64,000 bases of DNA from Micromonospora sp. C31 (GCF_018070575.1 NZ_JAGPXN010000009.1:1-64000), one strand, 5' to 3'; counted from the first letter of the stretch, positions 24,538-36,129 are shown. The notes: a model not told the origin generated them from the sequence alone. Program-made: numbers and translations.

Positions 24538-25474
24538 TGCGCAACCTCGGATCCAGGTAGGTGTAGAGCAGGTCGACGAGGAGGTTGACCACGACGTAGA
24601 AGAAGGCCAGGAAGAGCAGCGTCCCCTGGACGACGGGGTAGTCACGCTGGCTGATCCCGCGGATGACCATCGTGCCGAGCCCCGGCCAGGCGAAGACCTG
24701 CTCCACGATGACCGTGCCGCCCAGCAGCGCCCCGGCCTGGATGCCCAGCACCGTCACCACCGGGATCAGCGAGTTGCGCAGGGCGTGGCGGACCATGACC
24801 CCGCGTTCGCCCAGCCCCTTCGCGCGGGCGGTGCGGACGTAGTCCTGGTTGAGCACCTCCAGCATGCTCGAACGGGTCATCCGCATGCTGATCGCGGCGA
24901 GGCTGGCGCCGAGGGTGACCGACGGGAGGATGAGGTACTTCAGGCTGCCCAGGAAGCCCTCACCCTCCCCGGCGCCCTGTGACGGCAGCCAGCCCAGCGA
25001 GACCGAGAAGATGTAGACCAGGAGGATGCCGAGCCAGAAGTTCGGCAGCGACAACCCGATCAGCGACGCGACCCGGGTGCTGGCGTCGAGCAGGCCGTTA
25101 CGCTTGGTGGCGCTGAGCACACCGAGCGGGATCGAGATGAGGATCGAGACCAGCAACGCCGAGACGGCCAGCAGCAACGTGGACGGGAAGCGCTGCATGA
25201 TCTCTTCGAGCACCGGCTGGCCGGTGCGCATCGAGGTGCCGAGGTCGCCCTGGAGGAGGGCGCCCAACCACCTCAGGAACTGCTCGTACACGGGCATGTC
25301 CAGCCCGAAGTAGCGGCGCATCTCCGCCTCGATCGCGGGGTCGCCGAAGTCCTGGCCCATGATCGAGCTGATCACGTCGCCGGGGATCATGCGGATCACC
25401 AGGAACGAGATCACCGAGATCCCGAGCAGGACCGGAATAACCGACACAAGGCGGATCAGCGTGATGCGCAGCAT
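24527..25474 (-). CDS. Peptide-type ABC transporter permease (DppB-like)
   Basis: A 315-aa six-span permease. The N-terminus LVSVIPVLLGISVISFLVIRMIPGD is the DppB/OppB signature region; the EAA loop reads LEVLNQDYVRTARAKGLGERGVMVRHALRN, and it ends LLVDLLYTYLDPRLR. ATG 25474 follows AAAGAGG. It lies 21 bases downstream of lrp on the same strand, so the regulator gene probably leads this operon and autoregulates it. Confidence 0.94.
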   Translation of the reverse strand: MLRITLIRLVSVIPVLLGISVISFLVIRMIPGDVISSIMGQDFGDPAIEAEMRRYFGLDMPVYEQFLRWLGALLQGDLGTSMRTGQPVLEEIMQRFPSTLLLAVSALLVSILISIPLGVLSATKRNGLLDASTRVASLIGLSLPNFWLGILLVYIFSVSLGWLPSQGAGEGEGFLGSLKYLILPSVTLGASLAAISMRMTRSSMLEVLNQDYVRTARAKGLGERGVMVRHALRNSLIPVVTVLGIQAGALLGGTVIVEQVFAWPGLGTMVIRGISQRDYPVVQGTLLFLAFFYVVVNLLVDLLYTYLDPRLRSGH

Positions 25475-25495
25475 GTCTTGCCTCTTTCGGTCTGG

Positions 25496-26026
25496 TCAGA
25501 CTTCGGAACCGGGCGCGCCGGGATCCGAGCCCGCGTCCCAGGCGGATTCGTCGTCGCCGGTGACCGCGATGTCGCGGGCCCACTCGTGCGCACGCTTGGC
25601 GACCCGCAGCACCATCACCGAGCGGCTCTCCATCACCCCGTCGAGGTGGCCCAGCCGCTCCGTCCAGAACCGGCGCATGGCGTTGCTGGAGGCGAAGTAG
25701 CCGACAGCGATGACGTCGAACTGGCCGGTCACGTGATAGACGTACGCGATCTCCGGCATGCCCGCGAGTTTGTCGATGAGCTGTTCGGTGCTGCCCGGCG
25801 CGCTCTGGATCTCGAAGAGTGTGTGCACCGGACGACCCATGAACGCAGCGCTGGGGATCGCGGCGAACTGCAACTGCCCGTCCGCGACCAGCCGTTCCAT
25901 CCGTCGCCGAACCGACCCTTCCGACAGGCCGACCTTGGCGGCCAGCGCCACGTTCGTCTGCCGCGGGTCCTGGACGAGTTCCCGGATGATGCTGCGATCT
26001 TTCTCGATCGAGCCCTTGGATGCCAA
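25496..26026 (-). CDS. Lrp/AsnC-family transcriptional regulator
   Basis: A 176-aa regulator. Residues about 10-60 form the AsnC-type winged HTH (IIRELVQDPRQTNVALAAKVGLSEGSVRRRMERL). Residues about 75-150 are the RAM ligand-binding domain (TLFEIQSAPGSTEQLIDKLAGMPEIAYVYHVTGQFDVIAVGYF), which usually binds an amino acid or related metabolite. The acidic C-terminal tail is extra. TTG 26026 was chosen because GGAG lies 6 bases upstream and MASKGS leads directly into the HTH. It heads an operon with the two permeases and E1 and is divergent from the ATPase operon; GACGA-N3-TCGTC palindromes in the gap and before 16377 suggest it controls all three units. Confidence 0.92.
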   Translation of the reverse strand: MASKGSIEKDRSIIRELVQDPRQTNVALAAKVGLSEGSVRRRMERLVADGQLQFAAIPSAAFMGRPVHTLFEIQSAPGSTEQLIDKLAGMPEIAYVYHVTGQFDVIAVGYFASSNAMRRFWTERLGHLDGVMESRSVMVLRVAKRAHEWARDIAVTGDDESAWDAGSDPGAPGSEV

Positions 26027-26048
26027 CGTTGCTCCAACTTCACTGGGT

Positions 26049-26123
26049 GGCGGTATTCGTCGCTGTCGGGAGCCTAGACGACGAACATCGTCTGTGCAAC
26101 ACTCCTGGTTGACGAATGGCGAC
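26049..26123. promoter_or_regulatory. Divergent control region with Lrp-type operator series
   Basis: Three sites lie between lrp and the ATPase operon: GGCGG-TAT-TCGTC (26049-26061), perfect GACGA-ACA-TCGTC (26080-26092) and half-conserved GACGA-ATG-GCGAC (26111-26123). Their starts are 31 bases apart, three DNA turns, so all would face the same side of the helix, as expected for an octameric Lrp-type protein wrapping DNA. The first shares TATTCGTCGCT with the site at 16266. Confidence 0.6.
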
Positions 26124-26154
26124 GTTCAAGCGAACAGACTGCGGGGTGGGTTCG

Positions 26155-28240
<2,086 letters not shown>

Positions 28241-28244
<4 letters not shown>

Positions 28245-29683
28245 CCACGGCCGTGCCGCTGCACCTCAACCTCGTCGACGGTGAGTGGGTCGACGGGGAA
28301 CGCCGACCGAACGGCAACCCCGCACGGCCCGGCGAGGTCGTCAGCGAGTACGCCGTGGCCGACCGGGACACCACCCGCGCGGCGATCGAGGCCGCCCGCC
28401 GTGCGCAGCCCGGCTGGGCCGGCCAGTCCGTCGGGTCCCGGATGGACGTCCTGGACGACATCGGCACCACCATCCTGCGGCGAACCGAGGAACTGGCGGT
28501 CCTGCTCGCGCGGGAGGAGGGCAAGCTGCTCAGCGAGGCGCGCGGGGAGGTCACCCGGGCCGGTCAGACCTTCCGCTACTACGCCCACCAGCTGTTGCAG
28601 CCGCAGGGCGAGGTCTACGCCTCCACCCGTCCCGGCGTGCACGCCGAGGTCCGGCGCCGACCGCTGGGCGTGGTCGGGATCATCACGCCGTGGAACTACC
28701 CCCTCGCCATCCCGGCCTGGAAGGTCGCGCCCGCCCTCGCCTACGGCAACGCGGTCGTCCTCAAACCGGCCGAACTGGTCACCGCCTCGGCCGGGGAACT
28801 CGCCCGGATCATCGCCGGCTCCGGGCTGCCGCCCGGCGTGTTCAACCTCGTCATGGGCGCCGGCCGGGTCGTCGGCGAGGAGCTGCTGACCTCGACCGGG
28901 ATCGACGGCGTCTCCTTCACCGGCGGCACCGGCACCGGCAGCCACGTGGCACAGCGGTGCCTCGCCCACGGCAACAAGCGGTTCCAGCTCGAGATGGGCG
29001 GCAAGAACCCGCTCGTGGTGCTCGACGACGCCGATCTGCAGGTGGCGGTGCGCTGCGCCCTGGACGGCAGCTTCTTCAGCAGCGGCCAACGCTGCACGGC
29101 GTCGAGCCGGCTGATCGTGCAGGCGGGCATCCACGACCGGTTCGTCGACGCACTCGCCGCGGCGGCCGGTGCGCTCCGGGTCGGCGATCCACTCGACCCG
29201 TTGAGTGAGCTGGGCCCGGTGGTGAGCCCCGAACAGCTCGCCCAGAACCTCGACTACGTCCGGATCGGGCGCGACGAGGGCGCGAGGGTGGTGGCCGGCG
29301 GGACGCACCACCCGGACGAGGGCCAGTTCATGCGGCCCACCCTGTTCGCCGACGCGCGCAACGACATGCGGCTGGCCCGGGAGGAGATCTTCGGCCCGGT
29401 CTCCTGCGTGATCAGGGTCGACGACCTCGACGAGGCCATCAGCGTCGCCGGCGACACCGACTACGGGCTCTCCGCCGGCATCGTGACCACGTCGCTGGCT
29501 GCGGCCGAACGGTTCAAGCGCGACGCCCGCGCCGGCATCGTCTCGGTCAACCTGCCCACCGCCGGCACCGAACTGCACCTGCCCTTCGGCGGCACCGGCG
29601 CCTCCAACCACGGCCCCCGGGAGCAGGGCGGCTACGCCCGGGACTTCTACTCCGTGCCCGTGACCTGCTACACCGGCTGGTGA
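28241..29683 (+). CDS. NAD(P)-dependent aldehyde dehydrogenase
   Basis: A 480-aa ALDH-superfamily enzyme oxidising an aldehyde to a carboxylate. Catalytic Cys285 is in SSGQRCTASSR and general base Glu251 in FQLEMGGKNP; the cofactor loop SFTGGTGTG and ITPWNYP are standard. The C-terminal PFGGTGASNHGPREQG resembles 2,5-dioxovalerate/semialdehyde-type dehydrogenases of sugar-acid and amino-acid catabolism, but the substrate is not certain. GTG 28241 overlaps the ATPase stop. The hydroxyacid dehydrogenase gene starts 7 bases later. Confidence 0.93.
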
Positions 29684-29690
29684 GGACGCC

Positions 29691-30647
29691 ATGACACCGA
29701 GGATCCTGCTCACCGAGCCCATCGCCGCAGCCGGCATGGAGCTGCTACGGGCGGCCGGCGAGGTGCACGTCGCCCACGCCACCGACCCGGCGACACTCGC
29801 CGCCGGGCCGCTGGCCACCGCCGACGCCCTCGTGGTGCGCTCCTCACCGGTGACGGCCGGCATGCTCGAAGCCGGCCGGCGGCTCAGGGTCGTCGGCCGC
29901 CACGGCGCCGGGCTGGACGGCATCGACCTCGCCGCGGCCGACCGCCTGGGCGTCCGGGTGGTCGGCACGCCCGGCGCCAACGCCGAGTCGGTGGCCGAGT
30001 TCGTCATCCTGGCCGCCCTCACCCTCGCCCGGCAGACGCCGTCGGCCGCCGCGTCGTTGACCCGGGGCGAGTTCCCGGCCGGCCGGTCGCTGCCGTCCGC
30101 GGTCGTCGCGGCCGGGCTGACCGGAACCATGCTCGCCGGCCGTACCCTGGGCCTGGTCGGGCTCGGCGCGATCGGCCGGGGCGTCGCGGCCCGCGCCCGG
30201 GGCCTGGGCATGAACGTGATCGGGTACGACATCGCCACGGCCGTCGCACCCCCGGGCGTACGCCTCGTCGAGCTGGACGACCTGCTGCGCGAGGCCGACG
30301 TGGTGAGCCTGCACGTGCCCCAGACCCCGCAGACGACCGGCCTCGTCGGCGCCGCCGCGCTCGCCCGGATGCGGCCGGACGCCCTGCTGGTCAACACCGC
30401 GCGGGCCGGGGTCGTGGACAGCGCGGCCGTCCTCGCCGCGCTCGACGCCGGACGGCTGCGCGGCTACGCGGTGGACGTCTTCGCGCCCGAACCGCCCCGC
30501 CCCGACGACCCGCTGCTGCACCATCGGCGGGTCTTCGCCACCCCGCACATGGCGGCGATGACCCACGACGCGCTGGACGCGATGGCCGTCGCCGTCGCGC
30601 GTAGCGTGATCGCGCACCTGCAAGCCCCGGAAGGAAACGAACCGTGA
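29691..30647 (+). CDS. Second D-2-hydroxyacid dehydrogenase (phosphoglycerate-dehydrogenase-like)
   Basis: A 318-aa NAD-dependent enzyme. Its Rossmann motif is LGLVGLGAIGRGVAARARGLG, catalytic Arg in NTARAGVVD, Glu in VFAPEPPRPDD and His in TPHMAAMT. VVGRHGAGLDGIDLAAAD is close to the SerA-type substrate region, but the C-terminal ACT regulatory domain of true SerA is absent, so a serine-pathway role is unlikely. It differs clearly from the enzyme at 20221 (NTAR versus NVGR), so it is not a recent duplicate. Its stop overlaps the next GTG by 4 bases. Confidence 0.9.
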   Translation: MTPRILLTEPIAAAGMELLRAAGEVHVAHATDPATLAAGPLATADALVVRSSPVTAGMLEAGRRLRVVGRHGAGLDGIDLAAADRLGVRVVGTPGANAESVAEFVILAALTLARQTPSAAASLTRGEFPAGRSLPSAVVAAGLTGTMLAGRTLGLVGLGAIGRGVAARARGLGMNVIGYDIATAVAPPGVRLVELDDLLREADVVSLHVPQTPQTTGLVGAAALARMRPDALLVNTARAGVVDSAAVLAALDAGRLRGYAVDVFAPEPPRPDDPLLHHRRVFATPHMAAMTHDALDAMAVAVARSVIAHLQAPEGNEP

Positions 30648-31822
30648 CCCTGTCCACCCCCGCACCCGCGCTCGCGTACTTCGGCGTCGACGCCCTGATC
30701 GACGACGACACCCGGCAGCTCCAGGCCGCCGTCCGTGGCTTCGTCGACCGACGGATCCGCCCGGAGATCGCCACCTGGTACGAGCAGGGCCGCCTGCCCG
30801 TGCGGGACCTGGCCCGCGAACTCGGTGAGCTCGGCGTGCTCGGCATGCACCTGCGCGGCTACGGCTGCGCCGGCACCTCCGCCGTCGCGTACGGGCTGGC
30901 CTGCTTCGAGCTGGAGGCGGGCGACTCGGGGCTGCGTTCCCTGGTGTCGGTGCAGGGATCGCTCGCCATGTACGCCATCTGGCGGTTCGGCTCCGAGGAG
31001 CAGAAGCAGCAGTGGCTGCCCCGGATGGCCGCCGGCGAGGCGATCGGCTGCTTCGGCCTGACCGAACCGGACTTCGGCTCCGACCCGGCCGGCATGCGGA
31101 CCAGGGCCCGCCGCGACGGCGACGACTGGGTGCTCAACGGCACCAAGATGTGGATCACCAACGGCTCCGTGGCGGACGTCGCCGTGGTGTGGGCCCGTAC
31201 CGACGAGGGGGTGCGCGGCTTCCTCGTCCCCGCCGGCACCCCCGGCTTCACGGCCCCCGAGATCACCCGCAAGCTCTCCCTGCGCGCCTCCGTGACCTCG
31301 GAACTCGTCCTCGACGACGTACGGCTGCCCGCCGACGCGATGCTGCCGGAGGCCGCCGGCCTGTCCGGGCCGTTGACGTGTCTCAACGAGGCCCGGTTCG
31401 GCATCGTCTTCGGGGCGTTGGGCGCGGCCCACGACTGCCTGGAGACGACGATCGCGTACGCCCGCAGCCGGCAGATCTTCGACAAGCCGCTCGCCGCGTA
31501 CCAGGCCACCCAGCTCAAGCTCGCCGACATGGGGCTGGAGCTGGGCAAGGGGATGCTGCTGGCGTTGCAGATCGGCGCGCTGAAGGACGCCGGCACGCTC
31601 GACCACCGGCAGATCAGCCTGGGCAAGCTCAACAGCGTGCGCGAGTCCATCGCCATCGCCCGCGAGTGCCGCGCCGTCCTGGGCGCGGCCGGGATCACCC
31701 TCGACTACCCGGTCATCCGGCACTCGGCCAACCTCGAGTCCGTGCTCACCTACGAGGGCACGTCCGAGGTGCACCAGCTCATCATCGGGCAGGTGCTGAC
31801 CGGCCACGCCGCCTTCAAGTAG
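30644..31822 (+). CDS. Acyl-CoA dehydrogenase (glutaryl-CoA-dehydrogenase-like)
   Basis: A 392-aa FAD enzyme making an enoyl-CoA from an acyl-CoA. The signature CFGLTEPDFGSDPAGMRTRA and WITNGSVADVAVVWA are clear. The C-terminal LESVLTYEGTSEVHQLIIGQ carries the catalytic Glu at the Glu-Gly-Thr position used by short-chain and glutaryl-CoA dehydrogenases. Its overall pattern is nearest to glutaryl-CoA dehydrogenase, which would also decarboxylate. GTG 30644 overlaps the previous stop. It ends the operon ATPase-ATPase-ALDH-hydroxyacid DH-ACAD and suggests the imported compound's carbon reaches CoA-ester metabolism. No acyl-CoA ligase or electron-transfer flavoprotein is encoded here. Confidence 0.93.
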   Translation: MTLSTPAPALAYFGVDALIDDDTRQLQAAVRGFVDRRIRPEIATWYEQGRLPVRDLARELGELGVLGMHLRGYGCAGTSAVAYGLACFELEAGDSGLRSLVSVQGSLAMYAIWRFGSEEQKQQWLPRMAAGEAIGCFGLTEPDFGSDPAGMRTRARRDGDDWVLNGTKMWITNGSVADVAVVWARTDEGVRGFLVPAGTPGFTAPEITRKLSLRASVTSELVLDDVRLPADAMLPEAAGLSGPLTCLNEARFGIVFGALGAAHDCLETTIAYARSRQIFDKPLAAYQATQLKLADMGLELGKGMLLALQIGALKDAGTLDHRQISLGKLNSVRESIAIARECRAVLGAAGITLDYPVIRHSANLESVLTYEGTSEVHQLIIGQVLTGHAAFK

Positions 31823-31852
31823 GCGGGACGGAACCTGGCCGGCGCGGGAGTG

Positions 31853-32740
31853 TCAGCCGCCGGCGGGCTCGGCCGAGGAGCGGGCCACCGGCACGTCGAA
31901 GTAGGTGTCCGGCCAGGGTTCGTCGCGGTAGCGGTAGTGCCACCACTCGCGGTCGTAGTTGACGAAGCCGGCGTCGGTCATGAGCTGCCGCAGCAGCCGC
32001 CGGTTGTCCCGGGCCACGCCGGTGACCCGCGGCGAGTCGGTGTGCGCCAGCGGGTCGAAGCAGTCGAAGCCGGTGCCCATGTCGACGCTGTTGTCGGCGA
32101 AGCGCTGCCCCTGCGGGGCGGTGCAGGCGACCAGGGGCTGGCCCGGGACGTACGGGGGCTGGGTGGGGGTGGGCACGTCGACCAGGGTCAGGTCGACCGT
32201 GCTGCCCCGGCTGTGGGCGGTGGGGGCGCCCAGGTAGCCCTCGTCGAACAGTTCGGACTTGGCCACCCGGGGATAGAACTCGGCCTTCATCCGCTGCTCG
32301 CCCGGCTGCCGGGCCCACTCGACGAAGTCGTCGGCGGCCCGTCGGGGGCGGTAGCAGTCGTACACCTTCAGGCTGCGGCCCCGGGCCAGGGCGGCGTCCT
32401 GCACCCGGCGCAGCGCCTCGGCGGCCGGGCGGGTGAGCAGGCAGAGCGGTTCGGCGTAGCCGGCGACCGGGCGGCCGACGAAGTTGTGCGCGCCCGCGTA
32501 ACGGATGTCGGTGCGCACGCGCGGGTCGACGTCGGTGAGCACGACGAGGCCCGGCCCGCGCGGCGTGGCCGCCGGGGCGGACGGTGGCGGCGTCGGTGCG
32601 GCGGACGGCGACGGTGCGGCCGGCGGCGACGGCGCGGGCCGGGTGCAGCCGGGCGCGAGCGCCACGATCACGACGGCCGCCGCGACGGCCCGCCCACGGG
32701 CGGTCGCGGTTCGCCGGCGGATCCGACCTGGCCTGGCCAC
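31853..32740 (-). CDS. VanX-like D-Ala-D-Ala dipeptidase lipoprotein (M15D)
   Basis: A 295-aa exported lipoprotein: arginine-rich N-terminus, hydrophobic core and lipobox ending ALAPGC at about residue 32, then a Pro/Ala/Ser linker. The catalytic domain matches VanX: YRPRRAADDFVEW (substrate Arg), zinc ligands in AHSRGSTVDLTL (His and, 7 residues on, Asp), and EWWHYRY (Glu base and third His). VanX itself is cytosolic; exported homologues such as this are thought to act on cell-wall D,D-dipeptides rather than vancomycin resistance, and no vanH/vanA is nearby. It lies 17 bases after the CE7 esterase and may be read with that operon. Confidence 0.9.
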   Translation of the reverse strand: MARPGRIRRRTATARGRAVAAAVVIVALAPGCTRPAPSPPAAPSPSAAPTPPPSAPAATPRGPGLVVLTDVDPRVRTDIRYAGAHNFVGRPVAGYAEPLCLLTRPAAEALRRVQDAALARGRSLKVYDCYRPRRAADDFVEWARQPGEQRMKAEFYPRVAKSELFDEGYLGAPTAHSRGSTVDLTLVDVPTPTQPPYVPGQPLVACTAPQGQRFADNSVDMGTGFDCFDPLAHTDSPRVTGVARDNRRLLRQLMTDAGFVNYDREWWHYRYRDEPWPDTYFDVPVARSSAEPAGG

Positions 32741-32757
32741 GCCCCCTGTCTATCAGG

Positions 32758-33747
32758 CTACGGACCGTCGGGCGCCCCGTCCGGCGACAGGTGTACGCGC
32801 AGGAAGCGCAGGGCCGCCTCGTCGTCGTCGATCCCGCCGGCCTCGTGGCCGTTGTACCGCCAGACCGACACCTCCGTCGGCCCCCGCCAGGCGTTGACGG
32901 CGGCGAAGACGGTCGACGGGGGCACGATCTCGTCCATCAACGCGACGGAGAAGCGGGCCGGCAGGTGGCACCGGCGGGCGAAGTTGACCCCGTCGACGTA
33001 GGCCAGGGTGGCCAGCACCCGTTCCTCGGCGTGCCGGTGGACCGCCAGGAAGTCACGGACCTCCCGGTAGGGGTACGCGTCGGTGACCGTGATCGCCCGC
33101 GGGACGTCGCACAGGAAGGGCACGCCGGCCACGACGGCCCGCAGGCCGGGCCCCAGCGCGGCGGCGGCGAGCGCCGCCGCGCCGCCCTGGCTGTGCCCGA
33201 GGACCGCGACCCGCGCCGGATCGACCGCCGGCAGGGTGCGGGCCGCGTCCACCGCCCGCACCGCGTCGGTCAGGAACCGCCGGTAGTAGTACGTGCGGGG
33301 GTCCGTCACGCCCCGGGTGAGGACCCCGGGCGCCTCGGGGCCGGCGGCGGCCGGATCCGGGGTGTCGCCCCGGGCCCAGCCCGCCCCCTGCCCCCGGGTG
33401 TCCATCTGCAGGTGCGCGAAGCCGGCCGAGGCCCAGAGCAGGTTCTCCAGCGGGTGGCCCCGGCCGCCGCCGTAGCCGGCGTACTGCACGACGGTGGGCA
33501 GGGGTGGCTCGGCGTCGCGGGGCAGGCGCAGCCAGGCCCGCACCGGCTGCCCGGCGAACCCGGCGAAGGTCACGTCGAGCACGTCGACCGTGGCCAGCCC
33601 GGTGGGCACCGGCTCGGCGCGCGCCGGCCAGCCGCACTCGCGCGCCGCCGCGATCGTGTCCGCCCAGAACCGGTCGAAGTCCGCCGGCTCCGACACCTGG
33701 CCGCGGTAGGCCCGCAACTGCTCCTCGGGCAGGTCGGTGAGGGCCAC
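32758..33747 (-). CDS. Acetylxylan esterase / cephalosporin-C deacetylase (CE7)
   Basis: A 329-aa intracellular esterase of carbohydrate esterase family 7, which removes acetyl groups from imported acetylated xylo-oligosaccharides. It has Ser in LGHSQGGAAALA, Asp in LMDEIVPPST and His in YNGHEAGG, plus the CE7-type lid/oxyanion region with DTRGQG. There is no signal peptide. The GTG start lies 3 bases past the GH3 gene stop, so they are co-translated. Its pairing with GH3 and a sugar ABC importer supports hemicellulose oligosaccharide use. Confidence 0.92.
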   Translation of the reverse strand: MALTDLPEEQLRAYRGQVSEPADFDRFWADTIAAARECGWPARAEPVPTGLATVDVLDVTFAGFAGQPVRAWLRLPRDAEPPLPTVVQYAGYGGGRGHPLENLLWASAGFAHLQMDTRGQGAGWARGDTPDPAAAGPEAPGVLTRGVTDPRTYYYRRFLTDAVRAVDAARTLPAVDPARVAVLGHSQGGAAALAAAALGPGLRAVVAGVPFLCDVPRAITVTDAYPYREVRDFLAVHRHAEERVLATLAYVDGVNFARRCHLPARFSVALMDEIVPPSTVFAAVNAWRGPTEVSVWRYNGHEAGGIDDDEAALRFLRVHLSPDGAPDGP

Positions 33748-33750
33748 CGC

Positions 33751-36129
33751 TCAACCGGCCGACGGCGTGACGGCGAACCGGGGATGCAGCCGCCGGGTGT
33801 GGTCGACGTGCCGGGTCGCGCCACGCAGCGCGACCGCCGCCACGAGCCGGTGGTCGGTGCTGGACGCCGCCAGCCGCAGTTCCAGCTCGCCCGGCTCGAC
33901 CACGCGCCGCCCGTCGCGCCCGGTGAACGAGAACAGGTCGGCCGGCACCGCCAGGTCGATCCGGCAGGCCGCGCCCGCGGCCAGCGGCACCCGCAGGTAG
34001 CCGACGAGCCGCTGCACGGGCTGGACCACCGAGGCCACCGGGTCGTGGGCGTACACCTGCACCACCTCGCTGCCCCACCGGGAGCCGGTGTTGCGCAGCG
34101 TGAAGTGCAGCCGCAGCTCCCCGTCGGTCGCCGCGACCGGCTCGTCGAGCACCAGGCCCGACCAGTCGAACGTGGTGTAGCCCAGGCCGTGCCCGAAGCC
34201 GTACGCCGGCGTCGGGTCGACGTTGGAGACGTCGCTGGCCTGGCCCAGCCGGGCCGCCAGGTAGGTGCTCGGCTGCGCGCCCGGCCCACGGGGCACGCTG
34301 ACCGGCAGCCGCCCCTGCGGGTCGATCCGGCCGCCGAGCACGCCGGCGATGGCCGGGGTGCCCTCCTCCCCGGGGAAGAAGGACTGCACGATCGCCGCGG
34401 CCTCGGTCACCGCGCGCCCCAACGCGTAGGGGCGCCCGGCGAGCAGCGTCACCACCACGGGCGTGCCGGTGTCCAGCAGCGCGTCGAGCAGGTGCTGCTG
34501 CGCGCCGGGCAGGGCCAGCGACTCGGCGTCGCAGCCCTCGCCGCTGGTGCCCCGCCCGAACAGTCCCGCCCGGTCGCCGAGCGCGGCGACCACGACGTCC
34601 GCGCCCCGCGCCGCCTCGACGGCCGCCGGCACCCCGCCGGTGTCGTCGCCGTCGACGCGGACGCCGGCCACGCTCACCACGACGCTGTCTCCGAACTCGG
34701 CGCGCAGCGCCGCCGCCAGGGTGGGCAGCTCGATACCGACGGGCACCTCGGGGTGGCGCGAGCCGACGTGGGCCGGGAACGAGTAGCAGCCGAGCACCGC
34801 CGTGGGGCTCTCCGCCTGCGGGCCGACCAGCGCGATGCGGGCCGGCCGGTCGAGCGGCAGGATGCCGTCGTTGGCCAGCAGCACCACGGAACGCTCGGCG
34901 ACCTCGCGGGCCAGCGCCCGGTTGGCCGGCGGGTCCAGGTCGACGGTGCCGCGCAGCGCGTCCGGGTCGGACAGGTCGGCGCCGGCCAGCGCGGGCGGCA
35001 CCGGGCTCCAGTCGGCGTCGAGGAGGCCGAGCTGCGCCTTCTGCGTCAGCACCCGGCGGACCGCCCGGTCGATCAGCGCCTCCGGCACCACGCCGGCCGC
35101 CAGCGCCTCGCGCAGCGGCTCGCCGAACGTCTTCACGGTCGGCAGCTCGACGTCCACGCCGGCGGCCAGCGCGGCGCCCGCCGCCTCGGCCCAGCTGCCG
35201 GCCACCCCGTGCAGGGTGCGCAGGAAGGCGATGCCGAAGTAGTCGGCCACCACGGTGCCGGGAAAGCCCCAGGCGTCGCGGAGCAGGCCGGTCAGCAGCT
35301 CCTCGTCGGCCGCCGACGGCATGCCGTCGGTGTCGGTGTAGGCGTGCATCACCGACCGCGCGCCGCCCTCGCGTACCGCCATCTCGAACGGCGGGAGGAT
35401 CACGTCCGCGCGCTCGCGGGGACCCATCGGCACCGGCGCCAGGTTGCGTCCGCCGCGGGAGGCGGAGTAGCCGGCGAAGTGCTTCAGGGTGGCCACCACG
35501 CCGGCGGACTCCAGTCCCCGCACGTACGCGGTGGCGATCGTGCCCACCAGGTACGGGTCCTCGCCGATCGTCTCCTCCACCCGCCCCCAACGCGCGTCGC
35601 GCACCACGTCGAGCACCGGCGCGAGCCCCTGGTGCACGCCGACACGACGCAGGTCGGCGCCGATTGCGGCGGCCATCCGCCCGATCAGCTCCGGGTCGAA
35701 GGTGGCGCCCCAGGACAGCGGCACGGGGTACGCGGTGGCGCCCCAGGCGGCGAAGCCGGCCAGGCACTCCTCGTGCGCCATCGCCGGGATGCCGAACCGG
35801 TTCGCGGCGGCGATGCGCTGCTGGGTCCGCAGCAGCGACAGCGCACCGAGCGCGGGGTCGACCGGGGCGGTGCCGAACGGGCGGGTCAGCTGGCCGAGGC
35901 CGGCGTCCAGCAGGGCGGCCAGGTCGACCGGTTCCTCCATCTCGTGCTGGTAGGGCGCGACCTCTCCCCCGTCGGCGGCGGCGCCGACCCAGACGCCGTA
36001 GAGCTGGGCCACCTTCTCCGGCAGGGTCATCGCGGCGACCAGGGCGTCGACCCGGGTCGCGAGGTCGAGGGTCGGGTCGGTCCAGGTCGCGGTGCCGGGG
36101 GCGATGTCGAGGGTCACGTTGTCGGTCAC
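33751..36129 (-). CDS. Glycoside hydrolase family 3 (beta-glucosidase/xylosidase)
   Basis: A 792-aa cytosolic exo-glycosidase. The N-terminal barrel has LAPVLDVVRDARWGRVEETIGEDPYLV and LKHFAGYS; nucleophile Asp is in GFPGTVVADYFGI. The alpha/beta sandwich domain follows (LLANDGILPLD), then a fibronectin-III-like C-terminal domain (YGFGHGLGYTTFDWSG). With the CE7 esterase it probably degrades xylo- or gluco-oligosaccharides brought in by the adjacent ABC system. GTG 36129 was chosen: GGAGG precedes it and it overlaps the permease stop by 4 bases (GTGA). The sequence cannot separate glucosidase from xylosidase. Confidence 0.92.
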   Translation of the reverse strand: MTDNVTLDIAPGTATWTDPTLDLATRVDALVAAMTLPEKVAQLYGVWVGAAADGGEVAPYQHEMEEPVDLAALLDAGLGQLTRPFGTAPVDPALGALSLLRTQQRIAAANRFGIPAMAHEECLAGFAAWGATAYPVPLSWGATFDPELIGRMAAAIGADLRRVGVHQGLAPVLDVVRDARWGRVEETIGEDPYLVGTIATAYVRGLESAGVVATLKHFAGYSASRGGRNLAPVPMGPRERADVILPPFEMAVREGGARSVMHAYTDTDGMPSAADEELLTGLLRDAWGFPGTVVADYFGIAFLRTLHGVAGSWAEAAGAALAAGVDVELPTVKTFGEPLREALAAGVVPEALIDRAVRRVLTQKAQLGLLDADWSPVPPALAGADLSDPDALRGTVDLDPPANRALAREVAERSVVLLANDGILPLDRPARIALVGPQAESPTAVLGCYSFPAHVGSRHPEVPVGIELPTLAAALRAEFGDSVVVSVAGVRVDGDDTGGVPAAVEAARGADVVVAALGDRAGLFGRGTSGEGCDAESLALPGAQQHLLDALLDTGTPVVVTLLAGRPYALGRAVTEAAAIVQSFFPGEEGTPAIAGVLGGRIDPQGRLPVSVPRGPGAQPSTYLAARLGQASDVSNVDPTPAYGFGHGLGYTTFDWSGLVLDEPVAATDGELRLHFTLRNTGSRWGSEVVQVYAHDPVASVVQPVQRLVGYLRVPLAAGAACRIDLAVPADLFSFTGRDGRRVVEPGELELRLAASSTDHRLVAAVALRGATRHVDHTRRLHPRFAVTPSAG

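Noticed and set aside
29691..30647. Phosphoglycerate dehydrogenase SerA
   Set aside because: The ACT regulatory domain is missing and the gene is embedded in the catabolic operon.
31853..32740. Vancomycin-resistance cluster member
   Set aside because: Only a VanX-like lipoprotein is present; VanH, VanA and VanRS are missing and the protein is exported.
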